NCBI GenBank assembly: GCA_017985015.1
Contig: JAGNYI010000004.1
Location: 47,718-111,717, forward strand
Direction of reading: 5' to 3'
Length of the DNA stretch: 64,000 nucleotides
DNA from: Giesbergeria sp.
Lineage (GTDB): Bacteria; Pseudomonadota; Gammaproteobacteria; Burkholderiales; Burkholderiaceae_C
A program made the translations under genes and the position numbers. The notes beneath the pieces were generated by a model, which was not told the DNA's origin, ran no database searches, and worked only from the letters and a program-made list of their open reading frames with translations. This document shows positions 18,077-27,405 of this stretch, piece by piece. The first letter of the stretch is position 1. Every line of letters starts with the position of its first letter.

Positions 18077-18517
18077 ATGATTGACAAGAAATGGATCGGC
18101 CACATCCTGCCGGTCTCTGAAATGGCGCTTGATCGCAGCCGTCTGCGCTTCTTTGCCAAGGCCATTGGCGAGACCGCGCCCGAGTACACCGACGTGCAGG
18201 CCGCGCAATCGGCGGGCTACGCCGACCTGCCGGCTCCGCCCACCTTCCTCTTTGGCGCGGAACTCGATTCAGGCGTCACCGACGCGCTGTTGACCCTGCT
18301 GGACGTGCCCATCGCCAAACTGCTGCACGGTGAACAGAGCTTCACCTACCACCGCAGCGCCTGCGCGGGCGACACCATCACGGTGCGCTCCGAAATCGGC
18401 GATATCTATGACAAGAAAAATGGCGCGCTGGAATTCGTCGTGAAGACCTCCCGCGCCACCAATCAAAAGAGCGAGCTCGTGGCCGAGATGCGCACGGTGC
18501 TCGTGGTTCGCCACTGA
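18077..18517 (+). CDS. MaoC-fold dehydratase, N-terminal-type half (FAS1-like)
   Basis: A 146-residue single hot-dog protein of the MaoC_dehydrat_N type: IGHILPVSEMALDRSRLRFFAKAIGE at the N-terminus (about 7-32), then APPTFLFG and GEQSFTYHRSACAGDTITV. It lacks the catalytic D-x4-H seen in the following gene, so it probably pairs with that protein as the non-catalytic half of a heterodimeric (R)-type enoyl-CoA hydratase. The next start is 12 nt after its stop. Confidence 0.82.
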   Translation: MIDKKWIGHILPVSEMALDRSRLRFFAKAIGETAPEYTDVQAAQSAGYADLPAPPTFLFGAELDSGVTDALLTLLDVPIAKLLHGEQSFTYHRSACAGDTITVRSEIGDIYDKKNGALEFVVKTSRATNQKSELVAEMRTVLVVRH

Positions 18518-18529
18518 CGGGAGAACGCC

Positions 18530-18955
18530 ATGACATTCAAGACACCTAGCTTTGCGCAGATCCAGGTCGGCGATACCCTGCCCGACCTGCAACTGCCACC
18601 GGTCGACCGCACCACGCTGGCGCTGTTTGCCGGCGCGTCGGGCGACCACAACCCCATGCACATCGACATCGATGTCGCACGCCGCGCCGGCATGCCCGAT
18701 GTGTTTGCCCAAGGCATGTTGGGCATGGCCTGGCTGGGCCGCGTGGTCACCGCGTGGGCGCCGCAAAGCCAGTTGCGCACATTCAATGCACGTTTTCAGG
18801 GCATCACGCACCTGGGCAACGCCATGCGCTGCAGCGGCCGCATCGTCGAGAAGCTCGAGCACAACGGCGAGCACTGCGTGCGCATCGAGCTCACCAGTGC
18901 CAACCAGTTTGGCCAAACCAAAATCGTCGGCGAGGCCCTCGTGGCGCTGGCCTGA
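18530..18955 (+). CDS. MaoC-like enoyl-CoA hydratase, catalytic half
   Basis: A 141-residue hot-dog protein with the hydratase-2 motif: ASGDHNPMHIDIDVAR (about 43-58) supplies catalytic Asp and His. GMPDVFAQGMLGMAWLGR follows as usual. It should hydrate 2-enoyl-CoA to 3-hydroxyacyl-CoA. Together with the preceding half-size gene it corresponds to a split two-domain MaoC hydratase such as those of steroid side-chain catabolism. Next gene starts 18 nt downstream with AAGGAA upstream. Confidence 0.85.
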   Translation: MTFKTPSFAQIQVGDTLPDLQLPPVDRTTLALFAGASGDHNPMHIDIDVARRAGMPDVFAQGMLGMAWLGRVVTAWAPQSQLRTFNARFQGITHLGNAMRCSGRIVEKLEHNGEHCVRIELTSANQFGQTKIVGEALVALA

Positions 18956-18973
18956 ACCCACACAAGGAACCCC

Positions 18974-19804
18974 ATGACAAAGAAACTCGAAGGCAAGGTC
19001 GCCCTCATCACCGGCTCGGGCCGCGGCATCGGCCGCTCCATCGCGCTCAAGCTCGCCAGCGAAGGCGCGCATGTCGTCGTCAATGACCTCGACGAAGCCC
19101 CCGCGCAAGAAGTCGTCGCGGCCATCCGCGCTGCCGGTGGGCAGGCCGTGGCCTGCATTGGCAGCGTGACCGCGCCCGATTTTGCCGAGCGCTTCATCGG
19201 CACGGCGGTGAGCGAATTCAAGGGCCTGGACATCATCGTCAACAACGCGGGCTACACCTGGGACAACGTGGTGCAGAAGATGACCGACGAGCAGTGGTAC
19301 GCCATGCTTGATGTGCACCTGACGGCGCCGTTTCGCATCCTGCGCGCCGCGCAGCCCGTCATCCGTGCGCTCTCCAAGCAGGAAAAGGAAGCGGGTAAGA
19401 GCGTGGTGCGCAAGGTGGTCAACATCTCGTCGGTGGCGGGCCTGTTCGGCAACGCCGGCCAGACCAACTACTCCACGGCCAAGGCCGGCATTGTCGGCAT
19501 GACACAGACGCTGGCCAAGGAATGGGGCCGCATGAACGTGACCGTCAACTGCGTGGCCTATGGCTTCATCAAGACGCGCTTGACGGTGAGCGCCGACAGC
19601 GACGCCACCGAGAACATCGATGGCCGCGAGATCAAGGTGGGCGTCAATCCCGACCTGATGGCAGCCATGGAACGCTCGATTCCGCTGGGCCGTGGCGGCA
19701 CGCCCGACGAGGCAGCGGGGGCCGTATACCTGCTGTGCATCCCCGAGTCCGACTATGTGAGCGGCCAAACGCTGATGTGCAGCGGCGGTTTGACGGGAAT
19801 CTGA
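18974..19804 (+). CDS. SDR-family 3-hydroxyacyl-CoA dehydrogenase
   Basis: A 276-residue classical short-chain dehydrogenase: TGSGRGIGRS for NAD(P), NNAG, catalytic Ser in NISSVAG and the YSTAKAG active site. Insertions such as RALSKQEKEAGKSVV resemble the dehydrogenase part of multifunctional beta-oxidation enzymes (MFE-2/FabG group). Expected role: oxidation of the 3-hydroxyacyl-CoA made by the MaoC pair, feeding the thiolase. Four nt separate its stop from the next start. Confidence 0.87.
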   Translation: MTKKLEGKVALITGSGRGIGRSIALKLASEGAHVVVNDLDEAPAQEVVAAIRAAGGQAVACIGSVTAPDFAERFIGTAVSEFKGLDIIVNNAGYTWDNVVQKMTDEQWYAMLDVHLTAPFRILRAAQPVIRALSKQEKEAGKSVVRKVVNISSVAGLFGNAGQTNYSTAKAGIVGMTQTLAKEWGRMNVTVNCVAYGFIKTRLTVSADSDATENIDGREIKVGVNPDLMAAMERSIPLGRGGTPDEAAGAVYLLCIPESDYVSGQTLMCSGGLTGI

Positions 19805-19808
19805 TGCC

Positions 19809-20966
19809 ATGAGCCTGCTGCCCCAACTGCACCGCCATCCCTGGATGGACGAAGGCATCGAGGCGTTCAGAGAACAGGCCAAGCGCTACATCGCCAAAGA
19901 ACTCGTGCCGCACCTGGACGACTGGCGCCGCCAGGGCTTTATCCCGCGCGAGGTCTGGCGGCCGTTTGGTGAGCTGGGTTTTCTGCTGCCCGAGATGCCC
20001 GAGGCGTACGGCGGCGCCGGTGCCAACCTGGCCTACCAGTTGGTGGTGCAGGATGAACTCGCCCGCGCCGAAGTGCCCGCGAACTCGGCTGTGCACACCA
20101 TCGCCGCGCACTACATCCTGGACTACGGCACCGAGGAGCAAAAGCAGCGCTGGCTGCCACGGCTGGCCAGCGGGGAGATGCTGGCCGGCATTGCGCTGAC
20201 CGAGCCGGGTTGCGGCTCGGACCTTAAGGCCTTGCGCACCAAGGCCTCCAAGGACGGCAATGGCTACGTGATGGACGGCGCCAAAACCTTCATCACCAAC
20301 GGCTTCACTGCCAACTTACTGGTGGTCGCCGTACGCACCGGTGAGCCGGGCAGCAGCGGTGTCTCGCTGGTGGTGCTAGAGACCGAAAACCTGTCCGGCT
20401 TTCGTGTCGGCAGGCGGCTGGAGAAGCTGGGCCAGCATGCGTCGGACACCGCCGAGCTGTTCCTTGATGGCGTGCGCCTGAAAGCGAATCAGTTGCTCGG
20501 CGGGCAGGAAGGCCAAGGCTTTCGCCAGCTGATGAGCCAGCTACCCTACGAGCGCCTGCTGCTGGCCGTGCCCGCTGCGGCGGTGATCGAGCGGGCCGTC
20601 GAATTGACGGTGGAGTACACCAAGGACCGCAAAGCCTTTGGACAGAGCGTGTTCGATTTTCAAAACACCCGCTTCAAGCTGGCCGAATGTGCCACGCTGG
20701 CCCATGTGGTGCGCAGCTTCGTCAACGACTGCATCCAGCGCCTGCTCGACGGCACGCTGGACGACGAAGCCGCCTACATGGCCAAGTGGTGGTGCACCGA
20801 GCAGCAGGGCAAGGTGACCGACGAATGCCTGCAGTTGTTCGGTGGCTATGGCTACATGGCCGAGTACCCGATTGCGCGCCTGTATGCTGATGCCCGCATT
20901 CAGCGCATTTACGGAGGCACGACGGAAATCATGAAAGACTTGATCGCGCGGAGACTAGGCACATGA
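19809..20966 (+). CDS. Acyl-CoA dehydrogenase
   Basis: A 385-residue FAD enzyme with ALTEPGCGSDLKAL (FAD/substrate loop), AKTFITNGF, and at the C-terminus YADARIQRIYGGTTEIMKDLI. The Glu in GGTTEI is the family base position used by short/medium-chain members. It introduces the 2,3 double bond in the acyl-CoA substrate before hydration. Overlaps the following CoA-transferase gene by 4 nt. Chain specificity unknown. Confidence 0.9.
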   Translation: MSLLPQLHRHPWMDEGIEAFREQAKRYIAKELVPHLDDWRRQGFIPREVWRPFGELGFLLPEMPEAYGGAGANLAYQLVVQDELARAEVPANSAVHTIAAHYILDYGTEEQKQRWLPRLASGEMLAGIALTEPGCGSDLKALRTKASKDGNGYVMDGAKTFITNGFTANLLVVAVRTGEPGSSGVSLVVLETENLSGFRVGRRLEKLGQHASDTAELFLDGVRLKANQLLGGQEGQGFRQLMSQLPYERLLLAVPAAAVIERAVELTVEYTKDRKAFGQSVFDFQNTRFKLAECATLAHVVRSFVNDCIQRLLDGTLDDEAAYMAKWWCTEQQGKVTDECLQLFGGYGYMAEYPIARLYADARIQRIYGGTTEIMKDLIARRLGT

Positions 20967-22015
20967 CAGCAGCCTTGAACGCACCCCTTACTGGCATCCG
21001 CATCGTCGAATTCGAAGGCATTGGCCCCGGCCCGCTGGCCGCGCGCATGCTGGCCGACATGGGCGCCGAGGTCACGGTGATTGCCCGCCCGCAGCAGGGC
21101 GCCGTGGCGGCGCAGCTCGGCGGCAGCGGCGACAACCCCCTGCGGCGCGGCAAGACCGTGGTGCTGCTCGACCTCAAGCAGGACGCCGCCCGGGCCGAGG
21201 CCCTGGCCCTGGTGGCGCAGGCCGACGCGCTGATCGAAGGCAACCGCCCTGGCGTCATGGAACGCCTGGGCCTGGGCCCGGCCGATTGCGCCAAGGCCAA
21301 CCCGCGCATCGTCTATGGCCGCATGACCGGCTGGGGCCAGAGCGGCCCGCTGGCGCAGGCGGCCGGGCACGACCTGAACTACGTGGCGCTGACCGGCATG
21401 CTCTCGCTCTCGGCGCACCGGGGCGAGCGGCCCATCGTGCCGCCCACGGTGGTGGGCGACGCGGGCGGCGCGCTGGGCCTGGCGTTTGGTATGGTCTGCG
21501 CCATCCTGGAGGCCAAAACCAGCGGCCAGGGCCGCGTGGTGGACGCCGCCATCGTCGACATCGTGGCCATGCTGGGCGGCATTGCGCAGTGGATTCGCGG
21601 CAGCGGCATGCTGGACGGCCCGCACCCCAGCCCGTTCCACGATTCGCCCTTCTACGACGTGTACCGCTGCGCCGACGGCGGCAGCATCACGCTGGGCGCG
21701 CTGGAGCCGCAGTTCTATGCACTGCTCCTGCAAAAGCTCGGTCTGGACGACGTGGACCGGGGGCGCCAGTTCGACCCGCGCACCTGGCCCGCCCTCAAGG
21801 ACCGCCTGACGGCTCTCTTTGCCAGCCAGCCGCGCGCGCATTGGGACGCCTTGCTGGAAGGCACGGACGTGTGCTTTGCGCCGGTGCTCAGCGTGGCGCA
21901 GGCGGCCGAGCACCCGCACAACGTGGCCCGGGGCACCTATGTGCACACGGCGGGAGGGGGGCTGGACGTGGCGCCCGCGCCGCGCTTTCTGCCGCTCAAT
22001 GGCAAGGCCGGATAG
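20963..22015 (+). CDS. CaiB/BaiF family protein, alpha-methylacyl-CoA racemase-like
   Basis: A 350-residue class III CoA-transferase fold protein. GIRIVEFEGIGPGPLAARML starts the N-terminal Rossmann part. AAGHDLNYVALTGMLS matches the His-Asp signature of alpha-methylacyl-CoA racemases rather than of formyl-CoA transferases. If correct, it would epimerise 2-methyl-branched acyl-CoA so the dehydrogenase can act, supporting a branched-chain or isoprenoid-like substrate for the cluster. ATGA overlap with the dehydrogenase gene. Confidence 0.82.
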   Translation: MTAALNAPLTGIRIVEFEGIGPGPLAARMLADMGAEVTVIARPQQGAVAAQLGGSGDNPLRRGKTVVLLDLKQDAARAEALALVAQADALIEGNRPGVMERLGLGPADCAKANPRIVYGRMTGWGQSGPLAQAAGHDLNYVALTGMLSLSAHRGERPIVPPTVVGDAGGALGLAFGMVCAILEAKTSGQGRVVDAAIVDIVAMLGGIAQWIRGSGMLDGPHPSPFHDSPFYDVYRCADGGSITLGALEPQFYALLLQKLGLDDVDRGRQFDPRTWPALKDRLTALFASQPRAHWDALLEGTDVCFAPVLSVAQAAEHPHNVARGTYVHTAGGGLDVAPAPRFLPLNGKAG

Positions 22016-22021
22016 ACAACG

Positions 22022-22969
22022 ATGAAAGCCGGACTGCGCATTGCTCTGGGCCTGATGGCGCTTCTGGTGCTGGCGACCGCCGCGGTGCTGGTGTGGTCCT
22101 GGGCCCCCGATCTGCCCGCCAGCGAGCTTGAACAGCGCTGGGCCCAACCACCGTCCACCTTCATCGAGGTCGAAGGCCTGCGCGTGCATCTGCGCGACGA
22201 AGGTCCGCGGGATGACCCCACGCCCATCGTGCTGATCCACGGCACTTCCGCCAGCCTCCACACCTGGGACGGCTGGACAGACGCGCTTCGCAACGACCGC
22301 CGCGTCATCCGCTTTGACCTGCCGGGCTTTGGCCTCACAGGCCCGAATGCCGCTCAGGATTATTCGATGGCGGTGTATGTGCACTTTGTGCTGGCGCTGC
22401 TCGATCAGTTGGGTGTGCAGCGCTTCGCTATGGGCGGCAATTCGCTCGGCGGCGAAGTGGCCTGGGCCACGGCGCACGCTGCGCCTCAGCGGGTGGACCG
22501 ATTGATTCTGGTGGACGCTGCGGGCTACGCCTTCGAGTCCACCTCGGTGCCGCTCGCGTTTCGCGTGGCAGCCCTGCCGGGCCTGCGCGCGCTGATGGGC
22601 CATCTGCTGCCGCCCGGCATGGTGGAGAACTCGGTGCGCAACGTCTACGGCGATCCGAGCCGGGTGACGCCCCAACTGGTGCAGCGCTACAGCGACCTGG
22701 CCCGCCGCGCGGGCAACCGCCATGCGTTGACGGTGCGCATGGCCCAGCGCAATACGGGGCGCGAGCAGGACATTCGCGATCTGAAGTTGCCCACGCTTCT
22801 TCTGTGGGGCGCGCTCGACCGCTTGATTCCGCCCGTGAACGGCGAACGCTTTGCCAAGGATATTGCGGGCTCCAAGCTCGTTGTGTTCGAAGGCCTGGGC
22901 CATGTGCCGCAGGAAGAGGACCCGGCGGCGACGGTGGCGGTGGTGCAGCAGTTTTTGCGGCAGCCGTAG
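22022..22969 (+). CDS. Alpha/beta hydrolase, membrane-anchored
   Basis: A 315-residue hydrolase. The N-terminal hydrophobic segment (about residues 8-28) is a signal anchor. The oxyanion region is VLIHGTSASLHTWDGW, the nucleophile Ser is in MGGNSLGG, an acid is in GALDRLIPP, and the His is in LGHVPQEEDP. General esterase/haloalkane-dehalogenase-like fold; substrate not predictable. It begins 6 nt after the CoA-transferase stop and could be the last gene of the catabolic cluster, for instance releasing the acid from an ester. Confidence 0.85.
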   Translation: MKAGLRIALGLMALLVLATAAVLVWSWAPDLPASELEQRWAQPPSTFIEVEGLRVHLRDEGPRDDPTPIVLIHGTSASLHTWDGWTDALRNDRRVIRFDLPGFGLTGPNAAQDYSMAVYVHFVLALLDQLGVQRFAMGGNSLGGEVAWATAHAAPQRVDRLILVDAAGYAFESTSVPLAFRVAALPGLRALMGHLLPPGMVENSVRNVYGDPSRVTPQLVQRYSDLARRAGNRHALTVRMAQRNTGREQDIRDLKLPTLLLWGALDRLIPPVNGERFAKDIAGSKLVVFEGLGHVPQEEDPAATVAVVQQFLRQP

Positions 22970-23082
22970 TTCTCGAATCACCATGCTTAGGCGCGCACGG
23001 TGTTTGCACGGCCGCCGCGGTCCTAAACTGTCTCCATGACTGCTTCTACCCGCTCAATGCAACGCGCTGAAAGGACTCTGCC

Positions 23083-23994
23083 ATGAAGATCGCCGTGATG
23101 GGCGCGGGCGCCGTGGGCTGCTACTACGGCGGTATGCTGGCTCGCGCCGGGCATGAGGTGGTGTTGGTAGGGCGCGCGGCCCATGTGCAGGCGATGCGCG
23201 AGCACGGTCTGTGGCTGGACACCCTGCATTTTCAGGAGCACGTGCGGCTGCAGGCCGACACCGAGGCCGCTGCGGTGCGTGGCGCCCAGTGCGTGCTGTT
23301 TTGCGTCAAGTCGACCGACACCGAGAGCGCTGGCCGGTCCATGGTGCCCTATCTGGCCGACGGCGCCACCGTCCTGAGTCTGCAAAACGGCGTAGACAAC
23401 GCCGAACGCTTGCAGGCGACGCTGCAGCGCCCTGTGCTGCCTGCAGTGGTTTATGTGGCGGCTGCGATGGCGGGGCCCGGGCATGTGCAGCACTTTGGTC
23501 GCGGTGAACTGGTGCTGGCCGCCTCACCGACCAGTGAGCAACTTGCGAATACTTTTGCTGCTGCGGGCATTCCGGTAGAGGTATCGGACAACGTGGCCGG
23601 CGCCCTCTGGGCCAAGCTGGTGCTGAACTGTGTCTACAACCCGCTGTCCGCCATCACCGGCCAGTCTTACGGCCAGATTGTCGATAGTCCCGGACTGGAT
23701 GTGCCCCGGATGATGGACGACATCGTGCAGGAATGCCTGGCCGTGGCACATGCCAGCGGCATTGTTCTGCCCGATGGCACCGCCCAGGCGGTGCTGCCGC
23801 TTGCCGCCTCCATGCCAGGCCAGATATCGTCCACCGCGCAGGACCTGGCGCGGGGTCGGCACACCGAGATCGACCACATCAATGGATTCATCGTGCGCCG
23901 GGGCGAGGCCCTGGGCATCGCCACACCTGCCAATCGCCTGCTGCACATCCTGGTGCGTCTGCTGGAGAAGCGCCCGCTCGCACCTGGCGCCTGA
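23083..23994 (+). CDS. panE: 2-dehydropantoate 2-reductase (ketopantoate reductase family)
   Basis: A 303-residue protein: NADPH-binding GAGAVGCYYGGMLARAGHEV at the N-terminus, LSLQNGVDNAERL, and the catalytic-lysine region WAKLVLNCVYNPLSAITG. It reduces ketopantoate to pantoate in coenzyme A synthesis. The genome may hold several paralogues, some acting on other 2-oxo acids, so the pantothenate role is probable rather than certain. It has its own 113-nt upstream gap, and no linked panBC genes are in the window. Confidence 0.8.
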   Translation: MKIAVMGAGAVGCYYGGMLARAGHEVVLVGRAAHVQAMREHGLWLDTLHFQEHVRLQADTEAAAVRGAQCVLFCVKSTDTESAGRSMVPYLADGATVLSLQNGVDNAERLQATLQRPVLPAVVYVAAAMAGPGHVQHFGRGELVLAASPTSEQLANTFAAAGIPVEVSDNVAGALWAKLVLNCVYNPLSAITGQSYGQIVDSPGLDVPRMMDDIVQECLAVAHASGIVLPDGTAQAVLPLAASMPGQISSTAQDLARGRHTEIDHINGFIVRRGEALGIATPANRLLHILVRLLEKRPLAPGA

Positions 23995-24071
23995 TGCGCC
24001 TGACGGCCTTAGGCCGACTACTTTGCGCCCCGGATCTTCAATCGGTGGGACAAGGCACAGGGTGATTGCAA

Positions 24072-24692
24072 TCAGTCTTCAACCTGCGCGGTCTCCACAA
24101 ACACCAGTTCGCAGGAGTTCGCGCCGGAGTCCGTGCGCGACAGCGAACTGGTCCAGCGCCAGCCGGTTGCGGCGGTGGCTTGCACCAGCTGCCCCGTGAG
24201 GCGAATGGAGGCGCCTTCGCGCGCTTTTCTCAATGTTTTCTCAACGGCGGCATTGGCTGGAATCAGGTGCATGTTGGCCGAGGATTCGACGATTTCCTGC
24301 ACCGGAATCGGCGGCGCGTCGCGCCAGCGGTAGAAGTACCAGCGCCGCCCCTGGGTGATGTCCAGCTGGTGGACCACCGCCGGGTCGGCCATGCGCTTCC
24401 AGCCCAGCGCCAGGTCCACCGGCGCAAGCTCGGCTTCCTGGCCCAGGTAATAGTCTTCGCGCGAGAGCACTTTGGCGTCGATGGCAAAGCGTGCCAGCGG
24501 CTGGATTTGAAAGCCCTTGAATGCGAATGCCGGCTTGTCGGTGTGGCCCTGCACCGGAACTTGCAGGGCCGCCTGTGTCGCCAGCGCCGGAGCGCTGGCG
24601 TGCTGGGGCGAATAGCTGGTGCGGATCGACTCGATGGCGAAGAACGCCACCAGCATCACCACGCCGGCTTTGAGGACCGTCTTGAGCTGCAT
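24072..24692 (-). CDS. Unknown protein with N-terminal membrane anchor
   Basis: A 206-residue protein I do not recognise. Residues about 5-22 form one hydrophobic span (TVLKAGVVMLVAFFAIES), so it is probably periplasmic and anchored. The body is rich in aromatic and charged residues (RRWYFYRWRDAPPIPV) with no catalytic motif visible. It is read toward panE's end and lies downstream of slyD on the same strand with a 55-nt gap, so it may share that transcript. No function is proposed. Confidence 0.65.
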   Translation of the reverse strand: MQLKTVLKAGVVMLVAFFAIESIRTSYSPQHASAPALATQAALQVPVQGHTDKPAFAFKGFQIQPLARFAIDAKVLSREDYYLGQEAELAPVDLALGWKRMADPAVVHQLDITQGRRWYFYRWRDAPPIPVQEIVESSANMHLIPANAAVEKTLRKAREGASIRLTGQLVQATAATGWRWTSSLSRTDSGANSCELVFVETAQVED

Positions 24693-24747
24693 GGCAGCGC
24701 TCAGCGTTCAGTGCAATGTCGGGTGGGTGTCCAAGCTGAGCGCGCGC

Positions 24748-25218
24748 TCAATGGTGGTGGCCGTGGTCGCCGTGGACGTGGCGATGCTGGATTTCCTCGG
24801 CGCTCGCAGCGCGCACGCCGGTCACCTTGCAGCCAAACCGCAGCGCCTGGCCGGCCAGCGGGTGGTTGCCATCGAGATGCACCTCGGGGCCCTTGATCTT
24901 GACCACGTTGAACATCTGCGGCTGGCCGTCGGGGCCCTGGCCTTGCAGCTGGCCGCCCACCTTCACCCCGGGCGGGAATTCGGATTTCGGAATGCTGCGC
25001 ACCAGCGATTCGTCGCGCGCGCCAAAGGCGTCTTCCACCGCCAGATCAAGCGTTGTCGAAAAGCCCACGGCCTGGCCGTCCAGCGCGGCTTCCACCTTGG
25101 GGAAGATGTTTTCGTAGCCGCCGTGCAGGTACGACAGATCGCCCTTGTCAAGCGGCTTGCCTGCGGGCGTGGTGAGCTGGTAGCTAAGGGTGACGGCGCT
25201 GTTTTTGGCGATATTCAT
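24748..25218 (-). CDS. slyD: FKBP-type peptidyl-prolyl isomerase, SlyD-like
   Basis: A 156-residue cytosolic foldase. AVTLSYQLTTPAGKPLD starts the FKBP domain. An insert-in-flap domain lies around DAFGARDESLVRSIPKSEF. VHLDGNHPLAGQALRF is diagnostic for the SlyD/FkpB group. The C-terminus ends in a histidine-rich tail (HRHVHGDHGHHH) that can bind Ni or other metals, as in SlyD. ATG 25218 follows CCTCC-complementary GGAGG-like sequence on the minus strand; the upstream extension to 25275 is not supported. Confidence 0.88.
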   Translation of the reverse strand: MNIAKNSAVTLSYQLTTPAGKPLDKGDLSYLHGGYENIFPKVEAALDGQAVGFSTTLDLAVEDAFGARDESLVRSIPKSEFPPGVKVGGQLQGQGPDGQPQMFNVVKIKGPEVHLDGNHPLAGQALRFGCKVTGVRAASAEEIQHRHVHGDHGHHH

Positions 25219-25929
<711 letters not shown>

Positions 25930-25947
25930 AGGCCCTTGCTCCATCAG

Positions 25948-25973
25948 CCGACGCGACTGCGTCGGTTTTTTTT
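25948..25973 (+). terminator. Rho-independent terminator of the collagen-like gene
   Basis: A perfect 7-bp stem CCGACGC/GCGTCGG with a GACT loop, followed by eight T residues, starts 18 nt after the TAA stop of the collagen-like gene. It is the clearest intrinsic terminator in the window. Confidence 0.92.
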
Positions 25974-26114
25974 GGCCGTCACTTTCCTGTCGTACCTGAG
26001 CGGGCATCGCGATGGGCCTTCACGATGCGCCGGGGGGACTGGTCACTGAGAGAGACGGCGGTATCTCGGGCGCATGCGTGAACGGCCACTTTCTGGTTCC
26101 ACCAACGGCCGCTC

Positions 26115-27182
26115 TTAGGGGATCGAACGTGACTGTGGAACCTCGTCCACAGCAGCACCCGGGTAGCGCGCAAAGCGCCTGGCCTCGTTGCCGTGCACCG
26201 GGTCACTTGTGTCCCACGGCCAGCCGCCAAACTGGGTGCGGCGGTAGTCCTGCATGGCCTGCATGATCTCGTGCTGCGTGTTCATCACAAACGGGCCGTA
26301 CTGCGCCACCGGCTCGCCAATCGGCCGGCCTTGCAGCAGCAGGCATTCCACGGTGTCGTCCCCGGTGTTCTGCAGTTCCCAGTTCTGGTCCGCGACCAGT
26401 TCCAGCGCGGCGTGGCTGCGCTGCTCGGCTGCGCCGATGCGCAGGCCCGTGCCAGCGAAGAAGTACAGCATGCGCCGCGTGCCAGCGCCGGCTGCGGCGG
26501 GCAAGGTCCAGCGCGCGCCGGGTTCCAGCTTGAGCGTCCAGATGGCCACGTCACTCTCGGCTTGCGCCGCCCAGGATTCGGGGGGCGGCGGCAGGGGCGC
26601 GTCCGCGCCGGGTAGCGCCCCGGCCACAACGGTCACGGTCGTCGCGCGGCCCGCATCGTCACGGTGGACCAGGCGCGGAATGCGCTCGTTCCACAGCATG
26701 GTGAAGTGCGGCGCCACCATCTTGTTGGCGGCTGGCAGGTTCAGCCAGATCTGAAAGAGTTCCAGCGGATTGGGCTGGGTGGCGTCCAGCAGTGGGAACA
26801 TCTCTGAATGCTGGATGCCGCGGCCTGCCGTCACCCATTGCACATCGCCGCCGCCAAAGCGTGCCGCCGCGCCCAGTGAATCGGCGTGGTCGATCAGACC
26901 CTTGCGCACCAGGGTCACGGTCTCAAAGCCGCGGTGCGGGTGGCCGGGGAAGCCCGGCACCACGTCGCCGTGGTACATGCTCCAGCCGTCCTTGCGGCTG
27001 AAGTCGCTGCCGATCTGCCGGCCTTCAAGGGCGACTGCGGGGCCGCGCTCGGCGTTGCCGGCAGGGTAAGCGTCGTCGTGGTGGGCGCAAAACAGGAACG
27101 GGTCCAGTGTGGGCCACAGCGGGCCGAGCGGCTGGTTTTGCAGGACGGGAGACACGGTGCCGGGGGCAGCAGGGAAAGACAT
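26115..27182 (-). CDS. Pirin family protein
   Basis: A 355-residue bicupin. The metal-binding N-terminal cupin has FPGHPHRGFETVTLV (two His) and GRGIQHSEMF (a further His and Glu). The C-terminal cupin is poorly conserved, as usual. Pirins of the YhaK/YhhW type are quercetinase-like or redox-regulatory proteins; the role here is unknown. It is longer than typical E. coli pirins because of an extended C-terminus (QYGPFVMNTQHEI onward, which is common). ATG 27182 is chosen as the family-like start. Confidence 0.85.
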   Translation of the reverse strand: MSFPAAPGTVSPVLQNQPLGPLWPTLDPFLFCAHHDDAYPAGNAERGPAVALEGRQIGSDFSRKDGWSMYHGDVVPGFPGHPHRGFETVTLVRKGLIDHADSLGAAARFGGGDVQWVTAGRGIQHSEMFPLLDATQPNPLELFQIWLNLPAANKMVAPHFTMLWNERIPRLVHRDDAGRATTVTVVAGALPGADAPLPPPPESWAAQAESDVAIWTLKLEPGARWTLPAAAGAGTRRMLYFFAGTGLRIGAAEQRSHAALELVADQNWELQNTGDDTVECLLLQGRPIGEPVAQYGPFVMNTQHEIMQAMQDYRRTQFGGWPWDTSDPVHGNEARRFARYPGAAVDEVPQSRSIP

Positions 27183-27342
27183 GGCGAACTCCTGGTTGGG
27201 CGCCACCCATGCGCAGGTGGCCACGCTGCGCAGATGGGGCGCCCTGCGCGCAAGAAAAGACACGGCGCATGGAACGCTGCAATGCGCAGACCAGGACAGC
27301 ACGGCGCAGCGTGGGACGACACAGGCTGCGATATTTTATATA

Positions 27343-27392
27343 AAATAAGGCTCTGGCGCTTTATACATAAGCGTATGTAGCTATATAAATAA
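27343..27392 (+). repeat. Hairpin intergenic repeat, copy 4
   Basis: Plus-strand copy: AAGGCTCTGGCGCTTTATAC, then ATAAGCGTATGTAGCTATATAAAT. It sits in the 223-nt gap between the pirin start and the MFS exporter stop, beginning just after an A/T-rich ATTTTATATAAAAT stretch. Confidence 0.75.
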
Positions 27393-27405
27393 GAGCGCAA
27401 TACGC

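Noticed and set aside
20909-22984. Minus-strand open frame of 691 codons
   Set aside because: Antisense to the CaiB-type and hydrolase genes, no recognisable domain, composition of a shadow frame.
23995-24071. Hairpin CGGCC-TTA-GGCCG after panE as a terminator
   Set aside because: Only a 5-6 bp stem with no convincing T-tract; too weak to list as a feature.
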